Origin: Burkholderiales bacterium
GTDB taxonomy: Bacteria; Pseudomonadota; Gammaproteobacteria; Burkholderiales; Burkholderiaceae_C
Direction of reading: 5' to 3'
DNA: 64,000 nt
Assembly: GCA_016223165.1 (NCBI GenBank)
Contig: JACRPO010000012.1
Coordinates: forward strand, 705,755-769,754
Part shown: positions 25,996-35,535 of the stretch, in pieces
Numbering within the stretch: position 1 is the stretch's first letter
How the letters are laid out: each line of letters opens with the position of its first letter
Made by a program: the position numbers and the translations under genes
Notes under the pieces: generated by a model
Told to the model about the DNA's origin: nothing
Seen by the model: the letters and a program-made list of their open reading frames with translations, nothing else
The model's database searches: none

Positions 25996-27234
25996 TCAGC
26001 GGCCGGCGGAAGCGGCGGCGATGGCCGCCAGCGTGGCGTCGGGTCGCGGCAGCGTCACCGTGCGCGCCTGCACGATGACCTGGCGCAACGCCTCCATCGC
26101 CACCGTCGTTCGGCGCACGCTGCGATCGAAATAGCGCTCCAGTGCCGCCTGGGAGGCGCGCAGGTCCGACTGCGCCACGTCGAACTGCCGCGACAGCAGC
26201 GCCAGCCGCGCATTGAGCAGGCGCAGCTTGACGTTCTCGCGCAGGAAGTAGGCCTGCTCGGGGGCGATGAACATCGCCTGCGGGTCGTCGATGCGCGTCA
26301 CGCGCAGCAGCGCACGAGTCTCGTTCCAGGCCTGCGCGGTCAGGCGCTGCCAGGCTTGGCGCAGCGAGCCGATGAGTTCACCGCCCGGCTCGGCCGGGGC
26401 GGGCGTCGACGCCGCCTTGGCCGCGGCCGGCGCCGATGCGGCGGCCGGTGCCGCCCCCGTGCCCGCCTCGGCGGCGGGCGAGACCGACGCCGTGCTGCGC
26501 CGCGCCGCCGGGTGCTGCGGCACGACCAGCAGCGGCAACTCGTCGATCTGCCGCATCACGTCGTCGAGCCGACTCGCGAGCACCGACAGATCCGTGCTGC
26601 CGGCGGCGCGGGTGCGCTCCAGGTCCTGGGCGATGGCGCGGCGCACGCGTTCGAGCCGCGGCTGCGCGTAGCGCGCCAGGCGCTCCTCGGCCTGGCGCAG
26701 CACCAGCAGCAACGGCTCGGCGCTGCCGGTGATCGCCGACTGCTGCTGCGCCACGCGCACCGCGGCCTCGACGTCGGCGAGCACGTTCTCGTCGCGCGAG
26801 CGCGCCATCGATTGCAGCAGGTCCTCGAACTGCGAGCGATGCATCGCCGTCTCGGCCACGCGCGCCTCGAGCAGCGCCATCTTCGCCGCCACCTCGCGCG
26901 AGGCCGTCTCGGCCTGGCGCGCGAGCGCGCGCGCCTCGCCGGCGGCCAACGTGGTGTCCTGCTGTCGCCGCACCAGCTCGGCCTCGAGCACCTTCACGCG
27001 CTGCTGCGCCGAATAGGCCAGGGCGAGCGCACCGGCGGCAAGCGCCGTCAGCAGCACGGCCACGGGCAGCAGGCCTCGCCACACCCACGCCGGTGTCGTG
27101 CCGGCCGGGTGTGCCGCGGCCTCGGGCCGCGACGCATCGGGCGCGGGCGCCGTTGCCTCGGCGGCCGGCTGGACTTCGGCCGCGGCCGGCGTCGGTTCCG
27201 GCGCCGAAGAAGACGGGGGCGTGGCTTGGCTCAC
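25996..27234 (-). CDS. hemX: HemX-like membrane protein
   Basis: Often labelled uroporphyrinogen-III C-methyltransferase but lacking any SAM-methyltransferase motif, so enzymatic activity is unlikely. A Pro/Ala/Glu-rich cytoplasmic N-terminus (1-50) precedes one membrane helix (about 52-72), then a long periplasmic coiled coil (RVKVLEAELVRRQQ onward) and a helical HemX domain with LLQSMARSRDENVLADVEAAV and NVKLRLLNARLALLSRQFDVAQ. The GTG at 27234 overlaps the hemD stop (GTGA), which supports this start. Its probable role is to organise late tetrapyrrole steps at the membrane with HemY. Confidence 0.9.
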   Translation of the reverse strand: MSQATPPSSSAPEPTPAAAEVQPAAEATAPAPDASRPEAAAHPAGTTPAWVWRGLLPVAVLLTALAAGALALAYSAQQRVKVLEAELVRRQQDTTLAAGEARALARQAETASREVAAKMALLEARVAETAMHRSQFEDLLQSMARSRDENVLADVEAAVRVAQQQSAITGSAEPLLLVLRQAEERLARYAQPRLERVRRAIAQDLERTRAAGSTDLSVLASRLDDVMRQIDELPLLVVPQHPAARRSTASVSPAAEAGTGAAPAAASAPAAAKAASTPAPAEPGGELIGSLRQAWQRLTAQAWNETRALLRVTRIDDPQAMFIAPEQAYFLRENVKLRLLNARLALLSRQFDVAQSDLRASQAALERYFDRSVRRTTVAMEALRQVIVQARTVTLPRPDATLAAIAAASAGR

Positions 27235-28070
27235 AGGGGGCGGGATTGTATCGGCGCACCCTCGGCAGCCCCGCCCTGCGCGGCGCCTTGCAGCAACGCC
27301 GACCAGGCCTGCCGCAACGCCGGCAGGCCCGGCGACAGGACCTGCACGTGCACGAACCCGACGGCGCGCGCCGCCTCGCCGATGCGCGGATGCGTGGCGA
27401 AGGCGAACGAGGCGCGCCAGGCGCTGGCGGGCGCCAGCCTGGGCAGGTTGTGCACCGCCTCGCTGCTGCTGAAGAGCCAGGCATGGCCGCCGGGGTCCGC
27501 CTCGGCGGCGGCCAGCAGCGCCGCCTCGGCGGGGCCGAGGCGCGGCAGCGTGCGCCGATAGGCAGCCACCTGCTCCACCTGCGCCCCGGCAGCGCGCAGG
27601 GTGTCGGCAAGCCAGTCGCGGCCGCCTTCGCCGCGCACGATGAGCACCTTCGATCCGCGCCAATCGAGATCACGCAGCCGTTGCCACAAGGCTTCGCTGT
27701 CCAGCCGCCCGGCTTCGGGCCCCGGCTCGCGCACCCGGGCCGGCGGCACGCCCGCCGCAAGCAACGCGGCCGTCGTGCCCGGGCCGGTGGAACCGGCGAG
27801 CGCTTGCGGCGGCCAGGCGGCCCCGCCGGCGGCGGCGAAAAAGTGCATCACCGCATTGGCGCTCACGAACATCACGAGCCGCCGGTCGGCCAGCGTCGCC
27901 CAGCAGCGCCGCAACGCCGCCGAGGGTTGCGCGCCGCCCTCGCCTTGCGGCGCCTGCGGCAGCGCTTCGATGCCGATCAGCGGCAGCGCATGTGCGTCCA
28001 CGCCGTGCGCCCGCAGCTCCGCCACCGCAGGCTCGGCTTGCTCGATGGGCCGCGTAACGAGGAGTCGCAT
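27231..28070 (-). CDS. hemD: Uroporphyrinogen-III synthase
   Basis: Cyclises hydroxymethylbilane to uroporphyrinogen III with inversion of ring D. The family is poorly conserved in sequence, but RLLVTRPIEQAEPAVAELRA at the start, ALPLIGIEAL, the FVSANAV motif, GPGTTAALLAAGV and VLIVRGEGGRDWLADTL are clearly HemD. 279 residues. It lies between hemC and hemX on the same strand and overlaps hemX by one base pattern (GTGA), as expected for a hem operon. Confidence 0.94.
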   Translation of the reverse strand: MRLLVTRPIEQAEPAVAELRAHGVDAHALPLIGIEALPQAPQGEGGAQPSAALRRCWATLADRRLVMFVSANAVMHFFAAAGGAAWPPQALAGSTGPGTTAALLAAGVPPARVREPGPEAGRLDSEALWQRLRDLDWRGSKVLIVRGEGGRDWLADTLRAAGAQVEQVAAYRRTLPRLGPAEAALLAAAEADPGGHAWLFSSSEAVHNLPRLAPASAWRASFAFATHPRIGEAARAVGFVHVQVLSPGLPALRQAWSALLQGAAQGGAAEGAPIQSRPL

Positions 28071-28158
28071 CGGTGTGCTTCCCGCGCTTCCTGTCGCGGC
28101 GATGCTCGCTGTTCAGGGCTCGGGCGACAGGGCTCGGCGACGCGGGCCGCTCGGCCGG

Positions 28159-29100
28159 TCAGGCCGGCCCGAGGTACTCGGCCGCGCCTGCGGCGAGCAG
28201 CCTGGCCGCCGCCGCCTGCCCGAGCGCCTGCGCCGCCGCGGCATCGCTGACCACGGCCTCGAGGGCGGCATGCAGCAGCGGCCGGCGGACGTCGCCGGTG
28301 TGGCCGAGCGCCACCTCGATGAGCAGGCGCTCGCCGGCCCAGCGCGCGTGCGCGGCGAGCGGCATGCTGCAGCTCCCGCCGAGCGTGCGCGACACGGCGC
28401 GCTCGGCCAGCGCCGCGAATTCGGTGGCGTGGTGCGAGGTCTGCGCGAGCAGGGCCCGCAGCGCCGTCGCGTCCTCGCGCACCTCGAGGCCGAGCGCACC
28501 CTGGCCGGCGGCCGGGATCATCTGCCGCACGTCGAATGCGGCGCGGATGCGCGCCGCGAGCCCGAGCCGCGTCAACCCAGCGGCGGCGAGCACGATGGCG
28601 TCGTAGCCGCCCTCGTCGAGCTTGCGCAGGCGGGTGTCGAGATTGCCGCGCAGCGGCTGGATGTCCAGGTCCGGTCGCAGCGCCAGCAACTGCGCCTGGC
28701 GGCGCAGGCTCGAGGTGCCCACGCGTGCGCCCGGCGGCAGATCGGCGAGCGAGGCATGGCGATTGGAGACGAAGGCGTCGCGCGGGTCCTCGCGCTCCCA
28801 CACGGCGGCGAGCACGAAGCCGGGCGGCAGGTCCATCGGCACGTCCTTCAGCGAATGCACCGCAAGCTGCGCGCGCCCCTCCTCGAGCGCCGTCTCGAGC
28901 TCCTTCACGAACAGGCCCTTGCCGCCCACCTTCGACAACGTACGGTCGAGGATCTGGTCGCCGCGCGTCGTCATGCCCAGCAACTCGACCTCGAGGCCGA
29001 AGCGCTCGGCGAGCACGCCGCGCACATGCTCGGCCTGCCACAGCGCGAGCCGGCTTTCGCGCGTGGCGATGATGGTGCGGGACATGCCGGCCTGATTCAT
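28159..29100 (-). CDS. hemC: Porphobilinogen deaminase (hydroxymethylbilane synthase)
   Basis: Joins four porphobilinogen molecules into hydroxymethylbilane. Conserved features: TRESRLALWQAEHV, KGLFVKELE (61-69), VHSLKDVPMDLP with catalytic Asp86, GTSSLRRQAQLL, and the dipyrromethane cofactor Cys244 in GGSCSMPLAAHA. ATG 29100 gives 313 residues; the alternative MSRTI start five codons later is equally typical. It begins the minus-strand heme operon and is divergent from ppc. Confidence 0.97.
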   Translation of the reverse strand: MNQAGMSRTIIATRESRLALWQAEHVRGVLAERFGLEVELLGMTTRGDQILDRTLSKVGGKGLFVKELETALEEGRAQLAVHSLKDVPMDLPPGFVLAAVWEREDPRDAFVSNRHASLADLPPGARVGTSSLRRQAQLLALRPDLDIQPLRGNLDTRLRKLDEGGYDAIVLAAAGLTRLGLAARIRAAFDVRQMIPAAGQGALGLEVREDATALRALLAQTSHHATEFAALAERAVSRTLGGSCSMPLAAHARWAGERLLIEVALGHTGDVRRPLLHAALEAVVSDAAAAQALGQAAAARLLAAGAAEYLGPA

Positions 29101-29214
29101 GCATCGATTATCGCCAGCGCCTGCCGGCGCTCCGCGCTGGTGCGCCGCCGCCCCGGAAGAGCTCGGCTTCGGGTGCAGAATTGGTAATCCGATTACACAG
29201 GAGGGAGCCACGTG

Positions 29215-32100
29215 ATGCCGAAGAACTCGCGGCCAGCCAAGAAGACCGTGCGTCGCCGGGAGCCCGATCCGCTCTCCGCGCAAGCCGATGCTGCCGCGAA
29301 GAACCGGCCGCTCGTCGAGGATATCCGGTTACTCGGCCGCATCCTGGGCGACGTCATCCGCGAGCAGGAAGGCGTGGCCGCCTTCGAGCTCATCGAGCGC
29401 ATCCGCCAGCTCTCGGTGGCCTTCCGGCTGAAGGCCGACGCGAGCGCCGGCCGCGTGCTCGACCGGCTGCTGAAGAACCTGAGCGCCGACCAGACCGTCA
29501 CCGTCATCCGCGCCTTCAGCTACTTCAGCCACCTGGCCAACATCGCCGAGGACCGCCACCACCTGCGCCGCCGCGCCGTGCACGAGCGCGAGGGTCATCA
29601 GCAGGAGGGCTCGCTGGCGCTCGCCTTCGAGCGCCTGCAACGCGCCGGCGTGCGCGCCGCCGAGGTGGCCGAGATGCTGGCGCATGCGCACATCTCGCCC
29701 GTGCTCACCGCCCACCCAACAGAGGTGCAGCGCAAGAGCATCCTCGACGCCGAGCGCGCCATCGCGCAGCTGGTGGCCGAGCGCGAGGATCGGCTTGCGA
29801 CGCCCGAGAGGCTGGCCGAGAACGAGGCGCACATCCGCGCCCGCGTCACGCAGCTGTGGCAGACGCGCATGCTGCGCACGACGCGGCTGGACGTTGCCGA
29901 CGAGATCGAGAACGCGCTGTCGTACTACCCGGTCACCTTCCTGCGCGAGTTGCCGCGCCTGTATCGCGAGATCGAGCGCATGTTGCCCGGGCACCCGGTG
30001 GGCAGCTTCCTGCGCATGGGCCACTGGATCGGCGGCGACCGCGACGGCAACCCGAACGTCGGCGCCGCCACCCTGAAGCGCGCGCTCGCCCGCCAGGCCG
30101 AGGTGGCGTTGCGCTTCTACCTGACCGAGGTGCACGAGCTCGGCGCCGAGCTGTCGATATCCGGCATGCTGGCCAGCGTGTCGCCGGCGCTCGCGGCGCT
30201 GGCCGCCCGCTCGCCCGACGCCAACCCGCACCGCGAGGACGAGCCCTATCGTCGCGCCCTCGTCGGCGTCTACGCCCGCCTGGCGGCGACGCTCGAGCGC
30301 CTCACCGGCACCGAGGCGCTGCGGCACGCGGTGGCACCGCAGGACCCCTACCCCGATGCCGAGGCGCTGCTCGCCGACCTGGAAGTCGTGGCTGCCTCGC
30401 TCGCCGGCCATCATGCCGGCGCGCTGGTCGCCCCCCGCCTGGCGCCGCTGATGCGCGCCGTGCAGGTGTTCGGCTTCCACCTCGCGACGCTCGACCTGCG
30501 CCAGAGCTCCGACAAGCACGAGGCGGTGGTCGCCGAGCTGCTGCGCGCGGCGCGCATCGAGCCCGACTATGCGGCGCTGCCCGAGCCGGCCCGTCGCGCG
30601 CGGCTGCTCGCCGCGCTCGCCGATGCGCGCGGCCTGCGCGTGCGTGCGCACGAGCATTCGGAGCTCACGCGCGCCGAACTCGACGTCTTCGAGACGGCGC
30701 GCGAGTCGCTCGCGCGCTACGGCCGCGGCGCCATCCGCCACTACATCATCAGCCACACCGAGGAGGTGAGCGACCTGCTCGAGGTGCTGGTACTGCAGAA
30801 GGAGTGCGGCCTGCTGGAGGGCCTCGTCGAGAGCTCGGTGGAGAGCCCGGTCGGCGAGGACGCCGGCGCGAAGGCAGCCCTCATCGTCGTGCCGCTCTTC
30901 GAGACCATCGGCGACCTGCGCCGATGCGAAGCCATCATGCGCGAGTTCTATGCGCTGCCCGGCATCACCGAACTGGTCGTGCGCAGCGGCGCCGAGCAGG
31001 ACGTGATGCTCGGCTACAGCGACAGCAACAAGGACGGCGGCTTCTTCACCAGCAACTGGGAGCTCTACCGGGCCGAGACGGCGCTCGTGCAGCTCTTCGC
31101 CGGCCTGCGCGAGCACCACGGCATCACGCTGCGCCTCTTCCACGGCCGCGGCGGCACCGTGGGGCGCGGTGGCGGGCCGAGTTATCAAGCCATCCTGGCG
31201 CAGCCACCGGGCACGGTGAACGGGCAGATCCGCCTCACCGAGCAGGGCGAGGTGATCGGCTCCAAGTACGCCAACCCCGAGATCGGCCGGCGCAACCTCG
31301 AGACGCTCGTCGCCGCCACCGTGGAGGCGACGCTGCTGCACCCCACGCGCGCAGCACCACGCGCCTTTCTCGAAGCCGCGGCCGAGATCAGCGCCGCCAG
31401 CATGGCCGGCTACCGCAAGCTCGTCTACGAGACGCCGGGCTTCGTCGACTACTTCTTCGCCGCCACGCCGATCCGCGAGATCGCCGAGTTGCACATCGGC
31501 TCACGCCCGGCCATCCGGCCGAAGGACGGGCCGGACGGCAAGGCCGCGCGGGCGATCGAGAACCTGCGCGCCATCCCGTGGAGCTTCTCGTGGGGCCAGG
31601 CACGCATGGCGCTGCCCGGCTGGCTCGGCTTCGGCAGCGCCATCGAGGCCTTCGTCGGCGACCTCGATGCGCCGCAGGCCGAGCGGCTCGAGCTGCTGCA
31701 GCGCATGTGCCGGCAGTGGCCCTTCTTCCGCACGCTGCTGTCCAACCTCGACATGGTGCTGGCCAAGAGCGACCTGCGCATCGCCGCGCGCTATGTCGAG
31801 CTGGTCGAGGACCGCGCGCTCGGCCGGCGCATCTTCGCGCAGCTCAAGGGCGAATGGCAGCGCGCGGTGAGCGCGCTCACGCTGATCACGGGCGAGGCGA
31901 CGCGGCTGCAATCCAACCCGACGCTGGCGCGCTCGATCGCGCACCGCTTCCCCTACCTCGACCCGCTCAACCACCTGCAGGTGGAGCTGCTACGCCGCTA
32001 CCGCAACCGGCGCGACGGCGCCGCCGCAGTCGAGCGGCTGCAGCGCGGCATCCATCTTTCCATCAACGGCATCGCGGCGGGGTTGCGCAACACCGGTTGA
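29215..32100 (+). CDS. ppc: Phosphoenolpyruvate carboxylase
   Basis: Carboxylates phosphoenolpyruvate to oxaloacetate, replenishing the TCA cycle. About 961 residues, full length. Catalytic signatures are intact: LTAHPTEVQRKS near residue 165, the GYSDSNKDGG segment, the glycine loop GRGGTVGRGGGPS, GFVDYFFAATP and the C-terminal GLRNTG. An AGGAGGG ribosome site at 29199-29205 favours the ATG at 29215 over the adjacent GTG at 29212. ppc divergent from hemC is a common betaproteobacterial arrangement. Confidence 0.97.
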   Translation: MPKNSRPAKKTVRRREPDPLSAQADAAAKNRPLVEDIRLLGRILGDVIREQEGVAAFELIERIRQLSVAFRLKADASAGRVLDRLLKNLSADQTVTVIRAFSYFSHLANIAEDRHHLRRRAVHEREGHQQEGSLALAFERLQRAGVRAAEVAEMLAHAHISPVLTAHPTEVQRKSILDAERAIAQLVAEREDRLATPERLAENEAHIRARVTQLWQTRMLRTTRLDVADEIENALSYYPVTFLRELPRLYREIERMLPGHPVGSFLRMGHWIGGDRDGNPNVGAATLKRALARQAEVALRFYLTEVHELGAELSISGMLASVSPALAALAARSPDANPHREDEPYRRALVGVYARLAATLERLTGTEALRHAVAPQDPYPDAEALLADLEVVAASLAGHHAGALVAPRLAPLMRAVQVFGFHLATLDLRQSSDKHEAVVAELLRAARIEPDYAALPEPARRARLLAALADARGLRVRAHEHSELTRAELDVFETARESLARYGRGAIRHYIISHTEEVSDLLEVLVLQKECGLLEGLVESSVESPVGEDAGAKAALIVVPLFETIGDLRRCEAIMREFYALPGITELVVRSGAEQDVMLGYSDSNKDGGFFTSNWELYRAETALVQLFAGLREHHGITLRLFHGRGGTVGRGGGPSYQAILAQPPGTVNGQIRLTEQGEVIGSKYANPEIGRRNLETLVAATVEATLLHPTRAAPRAFLEAAAEISAASMAGYRKLVYETPGFVDYFFAATPIREIAELHIGSRPAIRPKDGPDGKAARAIENLRAIPWSFSWGQARMALPGWLGFGSAIEAFVGDLDAPQAERLELLQRMCRQWPFFRTLLSNLDMVLAKSDLRIAARYVELVEDRALGRRIFAQLKGEWQRAVSALTLITGEATRLQSNPTLARSIAHRFPYLDPLNHLQVELLRRYRNRRDGAAAVERLQRGIHLSINGIAAGLRNTG

Positions 32101-32158
32101 TCGGCGTCCGGGCGCCGCCTGACCCCACGCCCCACGCGCGCGATCAACGGCGCACCGG

Positions 32159-33868
32159 TCACGCCTCGTGCCAGACGATGGCCCGCCCCAGCTTGGCCCA
32201 GCGCTCGAACTGCGGCGCGTAGAACTTCTCGACGATGTTGCGCTTGACCTTCAACGTCGGCGTGACGAAGCCGCTCTCCACCGTCCACTGTTCGTGCACG
32301 ATGGCGACGAAATCCAGCCGCTCGTGCGGATCGAGCTGCGCATTGACCGCCTGCAGGTGCGCCTCGAGCTCCTCGGTGAACGCCTGGCGGACCTCGGCCT
32401 CCTGCAGCGCCTGCCATTGCTCGGGCGGCAGCATCGCCACCGCGAAGGGCTGCGGGAAGGCCATGCCCGTGACCATGCAGGCGTCGATGCGCGTGAACTC
32501 GCCGAGCTTGCTCTCGATGGGCGCGGGCGCCACGTACTTGCCCTTGCTCGTCTTGAACTGCTCCTTGGCGCGGCCGATGATCCGCAGGCGCCCGTCGCTG
32601 TCGAACTCGCCGATGTCGCCGGTCTTCAGCCAGCCGTCGTCGGTCATCGTCTCTTTCGTTTTGCCGGGCTCCTTGAAGTAACCCTGCATGTGCGCAGGGC
32701 CGCGCGTGAGCACCTCGCCGTCGCCGGACAGCTTCACCTCGCAGCAGCCGACGGCGTGCCCGACGTAGCCCACGCGCCCGCGGCCGGGCATCGTGCAGGT
32801 GGCCGTGCCGAACTGCTCGGTCATGCCGTAGGCCTCGAGCAGCTCGAGCCCGAGCCGGTGGTACCAGCTCAGCACCTCTGGCGGAATCGGCGCCGCCGCG
32901 GTACCGGCGAAGCGCACGGAGTCGAGGCCGAGCTGCCTGAGGATCTTCTTCTTGACGATGCCGCCGAGGATGGGGATGGCCATCAGCAGGTCAAGCTTGC
33001 GCGGCGGCATCTTGGCGAAGACGCCCTGCTGGAACTTCACCCACAGCCGCGGCACCGAGAAGAAGAAGGTCGGCCGCGCACGCTGCAGGTCGGCCAGGAA
33101 GGTGTGCAGCGACTCGGCGAAGAAGATGCGCGAGCCCACACGGATGCTCGGCCCCTCGACGATGCAGCGCTCGGCCACGTGCGCCAGCGGCAGGTACGAC
33201 AGCGCACGGTCGTCGGCCGTCAGGTGGATGATCTCCTCCACCGTGCGCGCCGTGTAGGCGAACGACGCGAAGCCATGCACCGCCCCTTTCGGCATGCCCG
33301 TCGTGCCCGAGGTGTAGACGAGAGTGGCCACCGTGTCCGCGCTCGGCGTCGGGCTCTCCGCCAGCGGCGGCGTGTCGCGCACGATGTCCGCCCAGGCCGT
33401 GCAGCCCTCGGCTTCGCACAGCGGCGTCGCGACGCGCGGCAGCCCCTCGGGAATGCCGGGGCGCATCGCGCGCCAGTCGTCGAGCTTGCCGATGATGATG
33501 AGGCGGCTGTCCGAGTGCTCCAGGATCTGCCGCACCGTCTCGGCCACGAGGTTCGGGTACACCGGCACGCTCACGTAGCCGGCCATCCAGATGGCGAGGT
33601 CGGACATGATCCACCAGGCCGTGTTCTTGCTCATGATGGCGATGCGCGCACCGGGCTCGTAGCCCTGCGCCTTCAGCCACGCCGCCACGCGGCGCGCCTC
33701 GTCCATCGCCTGCGCCCAGGTCCAGTCGCGCACGGCGCCGCCTCCGGCCGGGCCCATGGGCTGGGTGAGGAAGATCTGATTGGCGCGCTCCTTCTCCCAG
33801 CGGTAGGCACGTTGCAGCGGCAGGTCGGCGGGCTGGATCGGGACGATGGCGGGCGGCATCGAGGTCAT
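32159..33868 (-). CDS. AMP-dependent long-chain acyl-CoA synthetase
   Basis: Activates a carboxylic acid, probably a fatty acid, to its CoA thioester through an acyl-adenylate. The P-loop is LVYTSGTTGMPKGAVHGF; also present are SYLPLAHVAERC, the adenylate motif EAYGMTEQFG, DGWLKTGDIGEFDSDGRLRIIGRAKEQF and the catalytic Lys in TLKVKRNIVEKFY. 569 residues, normal for the FadD15-like/long-chain group. The chosen ATG excludes a non-conserved Arg/Thr-rich extension. Followed closely upstream by an aldehyde dehydrogenase on the same strand; together they could oxidise an aldehyde to acid and activate it, which is inference from adjacency. Confidence 0.92.
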   Translation of the reverse strand: MTSMPPAIVPIQPADLPLQRAYRWEKERANQIFLTQPMGPAGGGAVRDWTWAQAMDEARRVAAWLKAQGYEPGARIAIMSKNTAWWIMSDLAIWMAGYVSVPVYPNLVAETVRQILEHSDSRLIIIGKLDDWRAMRPGIPEGLPRVATPLCEAEGCTAWADIVRDTPPLAESPTPSADTVATLVYTSGTTGMPKGAVHGFASFAYTARTVEEIIHLTADDRALSYLPLAHVAERCIVEGPSIRVGSRIFFAESLHTFLADLQRARPTFFFSVPRLWVKFQQGVFAKMPPRKLDLLMAIPILGGIVKKKILRQLGLDSVRFAGTAAAPIPPEVLSWYHRLGLELLEAYGMTEQFGTATCTMPGRGRVGYVGHAVGCCEVKLSGDGEVLTRGPAHMQGYFKEPGKTKETMTDDGWLKTGDIGEFDSDGRLRIIGRAKEQFKTSKGKYVAPAPIESKLGEFTRIDACMVTGMAFPQPFAVAMLPPEQWQALQEAEVRQAFTEELEAHLQAVNAQLDPHERLDFVAIVHEQWTVESGFVTPTLKVKRNIVEKFYAPQFERWAKLGRAIVWHEA

Positions 33869-33928
33869 GGTCGTCCTCTGCGTGGTTGGGGCCAGTCGCG
33901 TGGGTCGCGGCAGTCGCACTGAGGCGCC

Positions 33929-35365
33929 TCAGCGCGACAGGAAGGCAAGCATGCGGTCGGCCAGTCGGCCGTAGGGCGGCGCCAGCAGCGACGTGCTCGC
34001 CCAGCGCGACTGGTGGAACACCGGGCGCAGCTTCGAGAAGGTCTCGAAGCCCTCGCGGCCGTGGTAGTGGCCCATGCCCGATTCGCCGATGCCGCCGAAC
34101 GGCAGGTCGTGCTGCGCGACGTGGAAGAGCGCGTCGTTGATCGACACGCCGCCCGACATCACGTGCGTGACCAGCCGGTCGAGCGAGCGCCGGTCGTGGC
34201 TGAACGGGTACAGCGCCAGCGGCCGCGGCCCGGCGTTGATGCGCGCGATCACCTCGTCGAGCGAGTCGTAGCCGAGCACCGGCAGGATGGGGCCGAAGAT
34301 CTCGCGCCGCATCAGCTCGCCATCGGCCGGGGCGTCGAGCACGAGATGCGGCGCGATCTTGCGCGTGCCGTCGTCCCAGGCGGGGCCGGGCAGCAGCGGC
34401 ACGATGCGCGCGCCGCGCGCGCGCGCTTCCTCGAGCGCGGCGCGCAGCCGCTCGTAGGAACGCCTGTCGATGATGGACGTGAAGTCCGGCGAAGCGAGGC
34501 TCGCATAGTGCCGCGGCACGATGGCGGCGGCCAGGCGCGCGAACTCGTCGACCCGGCTGCGCGGCACGAAGACATGGTCCACCGTCGTGCAGATCTGCCC
34601 GGCGTTGAGGCACTTCACGTTGAGGATGCGCTCGGCGGCCGTCTCGAGCGGGAAGTCCTCGCACACGACGGCCGGCGCCTTGCCGCCGAGCTCGAGCGTC
34701 ACCGGGCACAGGTTGCTGGCGGCCGCCGCCATGACGGCACGGCCGGTGGTGCCCGAGCCGGTGAAGAGCAGGTGGTCGAACGGCAGCTTCGAGAACTCGA
34801 CGCCGACGCCGCCCGTTTCGTCGAAGAACTGCAACTGCTCGGGCGGCAGGTAGGCGGGCATGCGCTCGATCAGCAGTTGCGCGAGGTGGCGCGAGTTCTC
34901 GCTCATCTTCACCATCGCGCGGTTGCCGGCGGCGAGGATGGCCGTCAGCGGCACGAAGCTCAGGTTGAGCGGGAAGTTCCAGGGCACGATCACCCCCACC
35001 ACGCCCACCGGCTGCGGGATGACGCGGTTGCTCGCGAGGCCGAAGACCAGGCGGTCGATGGGCCGGCGCTGCGGCTTCATCCAGCGGCGCAGGTGGCGGG
35101 CGGTGTGCTTGATGCCGTCGATCACCGGCACCACTTCGGCCAGCAGGGTCTCGTGGCGCGAGCGGTGGCCGTAGTCGGCGCTGATCGCATCGCAGATCGC
35201 CGCCTCATGCTCGTGCACGAAGCGCGCGAGTTGCCGCAGATGCGCCCGCCGCTCGACCAGCGTCGGGACCGGGTTCGCGCGATGGGCCTCGCGCTGCCGG
35301 CCGAGCATCGCGGCCAGGTCGACGGCCGGTGCCGGCGGCAGCGGCTCTGAGCGGGGTTGCAGCAT
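33929..35365 (-). CDS. Coniferyl-aldehyde-type NAD(P)-dependent aldehyde dehydrogenase
   Basis: Aldehyde dehydrogenase of the CalB-like group, oxidising aldehydes to carboxylic acids. IPQPVGVVGVIVPWNFPLNL starts the NAD site, LFTGSGTTGRAVM is the Rossmann glycine turn, VTLELGGKAPAVV carries the general-base Glu and LNAGQICTTVDHVFV the catalytic Cys. GYDSLDEVIARINAGPRPLALY and FGGIGESGMGHYHGREGFETF are typical of the coniferyl branch. 478 residues. The ATG at 35365 begins the family-like Ser/Pro-rich lead. Real substrate unknown. The acyl-CoA synthetase gene follows after 60 nt. Confidence 0.92.
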   Translation of the reverse strand: MLQPRSEPLPPAPAVDLAAMLGRQREAHRANPVPTLVERRAHLRQLARFVHEHEAAICDAISADYGHRSRHETLLAEVVPVIDGIKHTARHLRRWMKPQRRPIDRLVFGLASNRVIPQPVGVVGVIVPWNFPLNLSFVPLTAILAAGNRAMVKMSENSRHLAQLLIERMPAYLPPEQLQFFDETGGVGVEFSKLPFDHLLFTGSGTTGRAVMAAAASNLCPVTLELGGKAPAVVCEDFPLETAAERILNVKCLNAGQICTTVDHVFVPRSRVDEFARLAAAIVPRHYASLASPDFTSIIDRRSYERLRAALEEARARGARIVPLLPGPAWDDGTRKIAPHLVLDAPADGELMRREIFGPILPVLGYDSLDEVIARINAGPRPLALYPFSHDRRSLDRLVTHVMSGGVSINDALFHVAQHDLPFGGIGESGMGHYHGREGFETFSKLRPVFHQSRWASTSLLAPPYGRLADRMLAFLSR

Positions 35366-35535
35366 GGGGGATCTCCTCGTGGTGCCGGCGACCGGCGCGC
35401 AATTCGGGGCTGGCGGCGGGCGGCCAGTTCTCGCCGCGACAACCTTCATAGCCACGACAGCTTATGCCCGCCGGCGAAGCCTTCGTTGCGCGAGAGCAAA
35501 GGCAGGCGCCTTGCGCGTCGCTCCTCGGGGCGTCG

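Noticed and set aside
25996..27234. HemX as a uroporphyrinogen-III methyltransferase
   Set aside because: No SAM-binding motif; membrane helix plus coiled coil matches the non-enzymatic HemX family.
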